A program made the position numbers and the translations under genes. A stretch of DNA of 64,000 bases, from the NCBI RefSeq assembly GCF_003696215.1, contig NZ_RFFG01000049.1:1-64000 (forward strand). Reading direction: 5' to 3'. Positions 57,095 to 64,000 of the stretch are shown in pieces. The notes under the pieces are model-generated. The model did not search any database. It was not told the origin of the DNA and worked only from the letters and a program-made list of their open reading frames with translations. This DNA is from Actinomadura harenae. GTDB taxonomy: Bacteria > Actinomycetota > Actinomycetes > Streptosporangiales > Streptosporangiaceae. Within the stretch, counting starts at the first letter, position 1, and every line of letters starts with the position of its first letter.

Positions 57095-58933
57095 GTGGTG
57101 GAGCTCGTGGGTGACGGTGCCGAGGAACGGCATCGGCTCGGAGTGGTCGGCGGCCTGGCCGCCCTGTCCCTGGACGCGATGGCGTCGGTGGCGTACGGCC
57201 CGGAGGCGGTCGTCCTGGTCCTGGCCCTGGCCGGGGGAGCGGGGATGGGGTTCACCCTCCCGGTGACGCTCACCATCGCCGGGCTGCTGGCGGTCCTGAC
57301 GGTCTCCTACCGCCAGGTGATCGCGACCTTCCCCGAGGGCGGCGGCGCCTACGGGGTCGCCAAGCGGTACCTCGGCCGGCGGTCGTCGCTGGTCGCGGCC
57401 GCGTCCCTCGTCGTGGACTACGTGCTGAACGTCGCGGTGTCGGTCGCGGCCGGCGTCGCGGCGCTGACCTCCGCCGTCCCCGGACTGCTGCCGTACACGC
57501 TGTCGCTCTGCCTGGGCGTCCTGGCCCTGATCACGGCCGTGAACTACCGGGGCATCGCCAGCAGCGCCCGGCTGTTCGTCGGGCCGACGGTGATCTTCGT
57601 GGCCGCGATCCTCACCGTGGTCGTCGCGGGCCTGTTCCGCGACCACCCGATCGTGTCCGAGCACACGGTGGTGACCGAGCACGCCGTCCAGGCGCAGGCG
57701 GACGGCCTGAAGACCGTCGGCGTCCTGCTGCTGCTCAAGGCGTTCGCGAACGGCTGCGCCGCGCTGACCGGCGTCGAGGCGATCGCCAACGCCGTCCCCT
57801 CGTTCAGGCGGCCGAGGGCGCGGCACGCGCAGCGCGCCGAGGTCGCGCTCGGCGGCCTGCTCGCGGTCATGCTGATCGGCATCGCGGTGCTGATCGAGCG
57901 GTTCTCCATCCGGCCGGTCTCCGGGGTGACCGTGCTGTCGCAGGTCACCGAGGCGTCCCTCGGGCACGGCGCGCCGTTCTACGTCGTGCAGTTCGCGACC
58001 GTGGTGCTGCTCGCGCTCGCCGCGAACACCTCGTTCGGCGGGCTGCCCGTCCTGGCCCGGCTGCTCGCGGCCGACAACAACCTGCCGCACCTGTTCGCCC
58101 TGCGCGCCCAGCGGCAGGTGCACCGGTACGGCATCGGCTTCCTCGCACTCACAGCGGCCGCGCTGCTCATCGCCGCGAACGGCGACATGAACACCCTCGT
58201 CCCGCTGTTCGCGATCGGGGTGTTCGTCGGGTTCACCCTGTCCCAGGCCGGGATGGTCCGGCACTGGTGGACGGACCGCCCCCGCGGCTGGCAGGGCAGG
58301 CTCGCCCTGAACGGCTTCGGCGCGCTGCTCACCGGCGTCGCCGCCGTGATCGTCACCGCCACCAAGTTCCTGGAGGGCGGCTGGCTCATCCTCGTCATGG
58401 TCCCGGTGCTCGTGCTGGTCATGCAGCGCGTCCACCACGCCTACGACCGGATCGGCGAGCGGCTCGCCCTCGGCAGCGTCCCCGCGCCGCCGCGTCCCGG
58501 CCGCGCGCTGGTCGTCGTCCCGGTCGCCGGGGTCAGCACGCTCACCCGGCAGGCCCTCGCCGCCGCGCTCAGCCTCGGCGACCGGGTCGTCGCGGTCCGC
58601 GTCGTCCACCCGGACGAGGAGGAGGACCACGTGCGGTTCATGGCAGAGTGGGAGAGGTGGAACCCGGATGTGGATCTTGTGGTGATCTCCGATGAGCGCC
58701 GCCGCCTCGTCGAGCCGATCGTCGAGTACGTGCGCGGCGTCCGTGAGAGCCAGGTCTTCGTCCTGATCCCCGAGGTCGAGCCCGAGCACGTGTGGGAACG
58801 CGTCCTGCAGAACCAGCGCGGCGCCGTCCTCGCCCACGCCCTCCGCCGCGACACCGACAGCGTCATCTGCCGCATGCGGTTCCGCGTCGCCCCGCGCGAC
58901 GAGCACCGCCGCAGCCCGCAGCCCGTCCACTGA
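57095..58933 (+). CDS. kimA: KimA-like potassium importer (APC superfamily)
   Basis: This is a 612-residue transporter of the KUP/APC type. About twelve helices include SLDAMASVAYGPEAVVLVLA, SYRQVIATFPEGGGAY, VNYRGIASSARLFV and LKAFANGCAALTGVEAIANAVPSF. Each lines up with the corresponding stretch of Bacillus KimA, a K+/H+ symporter. A cytoplasmic C-terminal USP-like domain (ALVVVPVAGVSTLTRQAL...VVHPDEEEDHVRFMAEWERW) is also present. Tandem GTG codons make the start 57095 or 57098. Directly after kdpE, this forms a second K+ uptake system. c-di-AMP control, known for KimA, is not shown here. Confidence 0.8.
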   Translation: MVELVGDGAEERHRLGVVGGLAALSLDAMASVAYGPEAVVLVLALAGGAGMGFTLPVTLTIAGLLAVLTVSYRQVIATFPEGGGAYGVAKRYLGRRSSLVAAASLVVDYVLNVAVSVAAGVAALTSAVPGLLPYTLSLCLGVLALITAVNYRGIASSARLFVGPTVIFVAAILTVVVAGLFRDHPIVSEHTVVTEHAVQAQADGLKTVGVLLLLKAFANGCAALTGVEAIANAVPSFRRPRARHAQRAEVALGGLLAVMLIGIAVLIERFSIRPVSGVTVLSQVTEASLGHGAPFYVVQFATVVLLALAANTSFGGLPVLARLLAADNNLPHLFALRAQRQVHRYGIGFLALTAAALLIAANGDMNTLVPLFAIGVFVGFTLSQAGMVRHWWTDRPRGWQGRLALNGFGALLTGVAAVIVTATKFLEGGWLILVMVPVLVLVMQRVHHAYDRIGERLALGSVPAPPRPGRALVVVPVAGVSTLTRQALAAALSLGDRVVAVRVVHPDEEEDHVRFMAEWERWNPDVDLVVISDERRRLVEPIVEYVRGVRESQVFVLIPEVEPEHVWERVLQNQRGAVLAHALRRDTDSVICRMRFRVAPRDEHRRSPQPVH

Positions 58934-58964
58934 CCCGCCGCCGAGAAGGCCGAGAAGGGAAACC

Positions 58965-59300
58965 ATGATCGAGGGAATCGTGCTGGCCGTCGCCGGCGTG
59001 GCCGTGCTGGCCAGTGGCCTGGCGGCGGCGTCCGGCCGGCTGCGCCGCAACGCCTTCGTGGGCATCCGCACCCGCACGTCCATGTCCAGCGACGAGGCCT
59101 GGGACATCGTGCACCGCGCGGGCGGGCCCTGGCTCACCGCGGGCGGGCTCGCACTGCTCATCGGCGGCGCCGTCACGGCCGCCGCCGGGTCCGGCACGGT
59201 GCGGATGACGGCCACCCTCGCGGGAGCGGTCCTCTGCGTCCTGCTGGCCCTGGTCGCCGTCTACATCGGGCACACGGCGTACCGCGACCGCGTCCGCTGA
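58965..59300 (+). CDS. SdpI/YhfL-family membrane protein
   Basis: This is a 111-residue protein with three hydrophobic helices. The conserved region between the first two, GRLRRNAFVGIRTRTSMSSDEAWDIVHRAGG, is the SdpI signature. SdpI gives immunity to a killing peptide in Bacillus; in actinomycetes such genes are common and mostly unstudied. ATG 58965 has AAGGGAAAC upstream. It follows the KimA-like gene by 31 nt. Confidence 0.85.
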   Translation: MIEGIVLAVAGVAVLASGLAAASGRLRRNAFVGIRTRTSMSSDEAWDIVHRAGGPWLTAGGLALLIGGAVTAAAGSGTVRMTATLAGAVLCVLLALVAVYIGHTAYRDRVR

Positions 59301-59318
59301 CGCGACTGAACGACCGGG

Positions 59319-59383
59319 CACGCGCGGCCCTGGTGACGGGCCCCGTCTGGGGTGGGCGGGGCCCGTCACCAGGGCCGCGCGTG
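59319..59383. repeat. Long perfect inverted repeat (27-bp stem), probable terminator
   Basis: CACGCGCGGCCCTGGTGACG and seven further bases (59319-59345) are exactly complementary to 59357-59383, with an 11-nt loop. There is no T-run after it. It lies in the 209-nt gap between the SdpI gene and the antiporter, so it may stop readthrough or fold as a stable RNA. Confidence 0.75.
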
Positions 59384-59509
59384 TCCGATTTCGTGGCGGC
59401 TCGGCCACTATCCTGCTGATACGGTCCCTTCCGGTGTGCCGGGAAGTCTGGTCGGCGTTCTTTCGTCGTACTCCCGTGAGGGAGACCGGACCGGAGGCCG
59501 CCGCCCGCC

Positions 59510-61063
59510 ATGCGCAGCATCGAGATCGTCCTGGGGCTCGTCGTCCTCGCCACCGTGGTGGCGGTCGGCGCCCGGCGGCTGCGCGTCCCGGCGCCGTCCC
59601 TGCTGGTCGTCGCGGGCGTCCTGGTCGGGCTGGTGCCGGGGCTGCCCGCCGTCCGGGTGCCGCCCGAGGTCGTCAGCCTGGTCGTCCTGCCGCCGCTGGT
59701 GTACGCGGCGGGCGAGGAGATGTCCTGGCGGATGCTGCGCGCGGTGTGGCGTCCGGTCGCGCTGCTCGCGGTCGGCCTGGTGCTCGCGTCCGCCGCCGCC
59801 GTCGGCGCGGTCGCCGCGTCGGTCACCGGCATGTCGTGGACGATGGGACTGCTGCTCGGCACCGTCCTCGCCAGCACCGACCCGGTCGCGGTCGCCGCGC
59901 TCGGACGGCGCCTGTCGCTGCCGCCCCGGGTGCAGACGCTCGTCCAGGCCGAGAGCCTGTTCAACGACGCGACGTCGCTGCTGCTCTACAAGCTGGCCGT
60001 CGCGGCGGCGGTCGCCGGGTCGTTCTCGGCCGGGGGCGCGGTGCGCGAGTTCGCGCTGCTCGCGGGCGGTGGCGCGGCGGCCGGGGCGGTCACCGCGATC
60101 GTGGTCGGGCTGATCCGCAGCCGCACCGAGGACCCGGTGCTGGAGACCGTGATCGCGCTGCTCACCCCCTACCTCGCCTACGTCCTCGCCGAGTCCGCGC
60201 ACGCCTCGGGCGTCACGGCCGTCGTGGTCGCCGCCGTGATGCTCGGACGCAAGGCCCCCGCCCTGACCAACGCCGGGATCCGGCTCCAGCTCGGCGCGGT
60301 CTGGGGGACGGTCGTCTTCCTGCTGGAGTCGGTCGTGTTCAGCCTCATCGGGCTCGAACTGCCGACGCTCGTCCGCGAGCTGCACCGGTCCGCGACGTCC
60401 TACCTGGTGCCCGCCGTGCTGCTCGCGGCGACGCTGGTCGCCGTCCGGATCGCGTGGGTGTTCCCGCTGTCGGCGCTCCAGGCATGGCGCGGCGGACGGC
60501 GCCCGTCGTGGGAGGTGCCCGCCGTGGTGTCGTGGGCGGGCGCGCGCGGCGTGGTCCCGCTGGCCGCCGCCCTCGCGATCCCGCTGGCCACGGACGCGGG
60601 CGGGCCGCTCGGCAGCCGCGACCTCGTCGTCGTCCTCGCCACCTGCGTCATCGCGATCTCGCTGGTCGTGCAGGGGTTCACGCTGGCGCCGCTGGTGCGG
60701 GCGGCGCGGCTGGTCGTCCCGGAGGAGCAGGGGCGGCGCGAGTTCGCGCTCGCCCGGCTGCGGCTCGCGCAGGCCGCGCGCGCCCGGCTGGAGGAGCTCG
60801 CGGACCTGGAGGCCGCCCCGGCGGTGGTCATCGAGCGGCTGCGGGTCGGCGTCCAGGACCGGATCGAGCGCGGCGAGCTGCGGATGGACGGCGACGACGC
60901 GATCGACGGCGTCCTCGCCGACTACCGGAGGCTGCGCCGGGACCTGATCGCCGCCGAGACCGGCGAGCTGCACCGGCTGCACGACCGCGGCGAGATCGGC
61001 GAGGCGACCGTCCGCGAGGTGCAGCGCCTGCTCGACCTGGAGGACACCGCGCTCGACCGCTGA
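59510..61063 (+). CDS. CPA1-type Na+/H+ antiporter
   Basis: This is a 517-residue cation/proton antiporter. About twelve helices carry the CPA1 core LASTDPVAVAALGRRL, AESLFNDATSLLLYK (with the ND motif) and VVSWAGARGVVPLAAALAIPLA. A C-terminal helical cytoplasmic region of ~120 residues follows (LRLAQAARARLEELADLEAAP). Export of Na+ or K+ in exchange for protons would complement the K+ importers nearby. ATG 59510 has GAGGCCGCC-like sequence upstream and no strong ribosome site. Confidence 0.92.
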   Translation: MRSIEIVLGLVVLATVVAVGARRLRVPAPSLLVVAGVLVGLVPGLPAVRVPPEVVSLVVLPPLVYAAGEEMSWRMLRAVWRPVALLAVGLVLASAAAVGAVAASVTGMSWTMGLLLGTVLASTDPVAVAALGRRLSLPPRVQTLVQAESLFNDATSLLLYKLAVAAAVAGSFSAGGAVREFALLAGGGAAAGAVTAIVVGLIRSRTEDPVLETVIALLTPYLAYVLAESAHASGVTAVVVAAVMLGRKAPALTNAGIRLQLGAVWGTVVFLLESVVFSLIGLELPTLVRELHRSATSYLVPAVLLAATLVAVRIAWVFPLSALQAWRGGRRPSWEVPAVVSWAGARGVVPLAAALAIPLATDAGGPLGSRDLVVVLATCVIAISLVVQGFTLAPLVRAARLVVPEEQGRREFALARLRLAQAARARLEELADLEAAPAVVIERLRVGVQDRIERGELRMDGDDAIDGVLADYRRLRRDLIAAETGELHRLHDRGEIGEATVREVQRLLDLEDTALDR

Positions 61064-61192
61064 TGGCCAACCTCTTAGCCCCGATTTGTCCCTCTATCGC
61101 CGGTGTCGCACGCCGATCCGCGCGGCCGTCCGCGCGTAAGGGAGGCGCCCGCGGGATATCTCCCCGTTACCGATCGGGTTACGGAGGCGGCG

Positions 61193-63193
61193 ATGGCCGG
61201 GGCGGACGGCGGGGACGGCGCGGCCGGAGGCGAAGCCACACCCGTGTCCGCGCCCACGCCCGTGCCGCCGCGCCGGTGGCGCGCCTGGCTGCTGGAGGGC
61301 CTGACCGACCAGAGCGGCAGCCACCCGGGCCCGCACGGGAAGGTCCCGGAGGAGCACCAGGGCCGCGCGTGGTGGCGGGTCATGTGCCTGACCGGCGTCG
61401 ACTACTTCTCCACGCTCGGCTACCAGCCCGGCATCGCCGCGCTCGCCGCCGGGCTCCTGTCCCCGATGGCCACGGTCGTCCTGGTCGCGCTGACCCTGTT
61501 CGGCGCGCTGCCGGTGTACCGGAGGGTCGCGTCCGAGTCGCCGCACGGGTCCGGCTCGATCGCCATGCTGGAGCGGCTGCTGCCCTGGTGGGCGGGGAAG
61601 TTCTTCGTCCTGGTCCTGCTCGGGTTCGCCTGCACCGACTTCATGATCACCATGACGCTGTCCGCGGCCGACGCGTCGGCGCACTTCGTCGCCAACCCGC
61701 TCGCGCCGTCCGCCCTGCGCGGGCAGACCATGGCGATCACGCTGGTGCTGCTGGCCGCGCTCGGCGGGGTCTTCCTCAAGGGGTTCCGCGAGGCGATCGG
61801 GATCGCGGTCGTCCTGGTCGTCGTGTACCTCGGGCTGAACCTGGTCGTCGTGGCGACGGCGATCGGGCACGTCGTGACGCATCCGGTGCGGATCGGCGAC
61901 TGGTGGGACGCCGCCCGCGCCGCGCACTCCTCGCCGCTCGCGATGGCCGGGGTCGCGCTGCTGGTGTTCCCGAAGCTGGCGCTCGGCATGTCCGGGTTCG
62001 AGACCGGCGTCGCGGTGATGCCGCAGATCCGCGGGGACGCGTCGGACACCTACGCCAGGCCCGCCGGGCGCATCCGGGGGACCCGCAGGCTGCTCACCAC
62101 GGCCGCGCTGATCATGAGCGGGTTCCTCATCCTGTCCAGCTTCGCGACGACCGTCCTGATCCCGGCGGACGCGTTCAAGGCGGGCGGCCCGGCGAACGGC
62201 CGCGCGCTCGCCTACATCGCGCACGAGTACCTGGGCGGCGGGTTCGGGACGGTCTACGACGTCTCGACCATCGCGATCCTGTGGTTCGCGGGCGCGTCCG
62301 CGATGGCCGGGCTGCTCAACCTCGTCCCGCGCTACCTGCCCCGCTACGGCATGGCGCCGGAGTGGGCGGCGGCCGTCCGCCCGCTGACCCTGGTGTTCCT
62401 GGTCATCGCCTTCCTGGTGACCTGGCTGTTCGACGCGAACGTGGACAAGCAGGGCGGTGCGTACGCGACGGGCGTGCTGGTGCTGATGCTGTCCGCCGCG
62501 TTCGCCTCGTGCATCGCCGCCTGGCATCGCGGGCACCGCGCGGCGGCCGTCGGCTTCGGCGTGATCACGGCCGTGTTCGTCTACACGCTCGGCGCCAACG
62601 TCGTCGAACGGCCGGACGGCATCAAGATCGCGTCGCTGTTCATCGCGGGCATGCTCATCACCTCGTTCGCGTCACGGATCCACCGCGCGTTCGAGGTGCG
62701 CATCGGCTCGGTCGCGCTGGACGGCGAGGCCGGGCGCCTCGTGGACGCCGCCGCGCGGTACGGCCCGCTGCGGATCATCGCCAACGAGCCGCAGGCCCGC
62801 GACCGCGAGGAGTACGCGCTCAAGGAGTGCGCGCAGCGCGACGACATTCCGATGCCCGAGGAGCAGCACATCCTGTTCCTCGAGGTCACGGTGTCCGACT
62901 CGTCCGATTTCCAGGCGGATCTGGACGTGCGCGGCGAGGTCCTCTACGGCTACCGGGTGCTGCGGGTCACCGGCCCGGTGGTGCCGAACACGATCGCCGC
63001 CGTGCTGCTGACGCTGCGCGAGCGGACCGGCGTCCCGCCCAACGTCTACTTCGACTGGACCGAGGGGCATCCGCTCGGCCACCTGCTGCGCTTCCTGGTC
63101 TTCGGGGACGGCGAGGTCCCCACGGTGACCCGCGAGGTCCTGCGCCGCGCCGAACCCGACCCGTCCCGCCGTCCGCGCGTGCACGTGTCCTAG
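61193..63193 (+). CDS. APC-superfamily permease (amino acid or K+ transporter)
   Basis: This is a 666-residue transporter. The membrane core has about twelve helices with VDYFSTLGYQPGIAALAAG, ESPHGSGSIAMLERLLP and GMSGFETGVAVMPQIRG. The C-terminal ~150 residues are cytoplasmic (LRIIANEPQARDREEYALKEC and VPPNVYFDWTEGHPLGHLLRFLVFGDGEVP). I chose ATG 61193 with GGAGG 5 nt upstream; a GTG start at 61103 would add 30 residues. It is annotated in relatives as an amino acid transporter, but the KUP-like features and the location leave K+ transport possible. It overlaps the L,D-transpeptidase by 4 nt, tail to tail. Confidence 0.85.
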   Translation: MAGADGGDGAAGGEATPVSAPTPVPPRRWRAWLLEGLTDQSGSHPGPHGKVPEEHQGRAWWRVMCLTGVDYFSTLGYQPGIAALAAGLLSPMATVVLVALTLFGALPVYRRVASESPHGSGSIAMLERLLPWWAGKFFVLVLLGFACTDFMITMTLSAADASAHFVANPLAPSALRGQTMAITLVLLAALGGVFLKGFREAIGIAVVLVVVYLGLNLVVVATAIGHVVTHPVRIGDWWDAARAAHSSPLAMAGVALLVFPKLALGMSGFETGVAVMPQIRGDASDTYARPAGRIRGTRRLLTTAALIMSGFLILSSFATTVLIPADAFKAGGPANGRALAYIAHEYLGGGFGTVYDVSTIAILWFAGASAMAGLLNLVPRYLPRYGMAPEWAAAVRPLTLVFLVIAFLVTWLFDANVDKQGGAYATGVLVLMLSAAFASCIAAWHRGHRAAAVGFGVITAVFVYTLGANVVERPDGIKIASLFIAGMLITSFASRIHRAFEVRIGSVALDGEAGRLVDAAARYGPLRIIANEPQARDREEYALKECAQRDDIPMPEEQHILFLEVTVSDSSDFQADLDVRGEVLYGYRVLRVTGPVVPNTIAAVLLTLRERTGVPPNVYFDWTEGHPLGHLLRFLVFGDGEVPTVTREVLRRAEPDPSRRPRVHVS

Positions 63194-64000
63194 CGGGAGC
63201 CGCCCGCGGGGGCCCGGCGGACGGTGCCCGGCGACGGCTCCGGGCCCGCCGGGTCCTGAAGCGACTGCTGGGGCTGCTGGGGCTGAGCCCGGACGGCCGA
63301 ACCGGCCTTCCAGCGAGCCCAGGACATCTGCCAGTAGCCGTACCCGTTCGTCCACGGCAGTGGACGGTTCGTCCCGGTGACGACGACGACGTCGCCGCGC
63401 TGCGACCGGGCGTAGTACCAGGCCGCGAACGCCGGGGACGCGTTGACGCAGCCGTGGCTGACGTTCGCCCGGCCCTGCGAACCGAGCGACCAGGGCGCGG
63501 AGTGGACGTACTCGCCGGTCGCCGAGATCTGCACCGCGTACCGCACCTTCAGCTTGTAGTAGCGCGGGTCCTTCGGGTCGGTCACGCCCATCCACGCGGA
63601 CGTCATGACCACGGGATCGCTCTTGCCCATGACCAGGTGGACGCCGTTGGTGGTGGTGTAGGCGAGGCGTCCGCCGCGTCCGGCGCTGATCGGCGTGGTC
63701 CGGACGACGCGGCCGTCCTCGCGCACGCGCATGCGGTGGGCGCGGGTGTCGACGACGCCGACCCGGGCCCGTCCGATGCGGAAGGCGCGGGTCACGTCCT
63801 TCGCGCCGGGCACCCCGGACGCGTCCTGGAGGCCCTTCAGCCGAGCGTCCAGCGTGACCCGCTCGCCGCTCGGCCAGTAGGCCCGCGGCCGGTACACGAC
63901 CTGCCGGGACGACACCCAGTACCAGCCGCCCTGCACCGGCCGGGACATCCGCACGCGCAGCGCGCGCTCCACGTCCGCGCGGGACGATATCGGGCGGCTG
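63190..64000 (-). CDS. L,D-transpeptidase (YkuD domain), 5' partial
   Basis: The frame continues past the right edge of the window, so the N-terminal part is missing; about 269 residues are seen. The visible part starts in an Ig-like domain (WYWVSSRQVVYRPRAYWPSGERVTL), typical of actinobacterial L,D-transpeptidases. The catalytic YkuD domain follows, with AWMGVTDPK, YVHSAPWSLGSQGRANVSHGCVN, where SHGC holds the catalytic His and Cys. It makes 3-3 peptidoglycan cross-links outside the membrane and is the target of carbapenems. The C-terminal tail is Pro/Gln-rich. Confidence 0.93.
   Translation of the reverse strand, partial: SRPISSRADVERALRVRMSRPVQGGWYWVSSRQVVYRPRAYWPSGERVTLDARLKGLQDASGVPGAKDVTRAFRIGRARVGVVDTRAHRMRVREDGRVVRTTPISAGRGGRLAYTTTNGVHLVMGKSDPVVMTSAWMGVTDPKDPRYYKLKVRYAVQISATGEYVHSAPWSLGSQGRANVSHGCVNASPAFAAWYYARSQRGDVVVVTGTNRPLPWTNGYGYWQMSWARWKAGSAVRAQPQQPQQSLQDPAGPEPSPGTVRRAPAGGSR

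Noticed and set aside
60400..60831. Minus-strand frame inside the antiporter gene
   Set aside because: Antisense shadow with Ala/Arg/Ser-rich composition and no ribosome site.
1..64000. tRNA, rRNA, transposase or integrase genes
   Set aside because: I looked for acceptor-stem/T-loop patterns and for transposase or recombinase motifs in the reading frames and saw none; a covariance-model scan would be needed to exclude small RNAs.

Overview
The window is very GC-rich actinomycete DNA. GTG starts are frequent, genes are tightly packed with many 4-nt ATGA/GTGA overlaps, and family markers are present: SepH, DUF3710, DUF4193, DUF4235, a mycothiol-style TIGR03083 protein and a CutR/CutS-like pair. 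A Streptosporangiales/Thermomonosporaceae genome (Actinomadura-like) is my inference from gene content; no rRNA is present to confirm it. I saw no tRNA, rRNA, CRISPR array, insertion sequence, phage or integrase. This looks like a chromosomal core/accessory mix rather than an island.

Layout. 1-2958: 3' part of an AfsR/SARP-type ATPase-TPR regulator. 3086-4887: DrrAB-type ABC exporter (minus). 5329-7388: two overlapping bacterial PH-domain membrane proteins. 7467-10352: cell-division regulator SepH with a very large repetitive disordered insert (minus). 10812-11918: membrane protein with a repeated DPNATR motif. 11983-14523: sugar-lactone oxidase and an MFS transporter (minus). 14619-17765: lytic transglycosylase, ferrochelatase and inositol-phosphatase-family gene. 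17877-18053: small conserved protein. 18242-20436: CutRS-like two-component system, convergent with a Ser/Thr kinase (20426-22153). 22727-27985: DUF4193 protein, low-complexity membrane-associated protein, TIGR03083 protein, DUF4235 protein and valyl-tRNA synthetase. 28166-33805: lipid/steroid-like catabolic block with two acyl-CoA dehydrogenases facing an OYE-type reductase, an SDR and a CYP125/124-like P450.

33917-38014 (minus) is the most unusual locus. It is a compact run encoding a cytoplasmic protein of unknown function, a MauE-like membrane protein, a MauD/TlpA-like anchored thioredoxin, a Tat-signal protein with exactly 12 cysteines in its mature part, two small membrane proteins, then a DUF6412 protein and a YidC paralogue. 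It looks like a dedicated pathway for exporting and oxidatively folding one cysteine-rich protein. It resembles methylamine-dehydrogenase light-chain maturation, but the window has no heavy chain or MauG. A CRP-like palindrome lies just upstream.

38155-40257: hotdog thioesterase, dUTPase, DUF3710 protein and a tiny basic ORF that looks like ribosomal protein bL37; the bL37 ORF lies antisense to the tail of a Cmx-type MFS exporter. 41697-47709: aldo-keto reductase, flavin-reductase-like protein, TetR, two GNATs, an AlkB-type dioxygenase with a textbook actinobacterial SOS box, and a quinone-oxidoreductase/MerR operon with a MerR-type promoter. 47916-63193: potassium/ion homeostasis block. It contains a membrane protein, a 27-aa peptide, KdpF, KdpA, KdpB, KdpC (with a large insertion), KdpD, KdpE, a KimA-like K+ importer, an SdpI-family protein, a CPA1 Na+/H+ antiporter and a second APC transporter. 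63190-64000: L,D-transpeptidase, truncated by the window edge.
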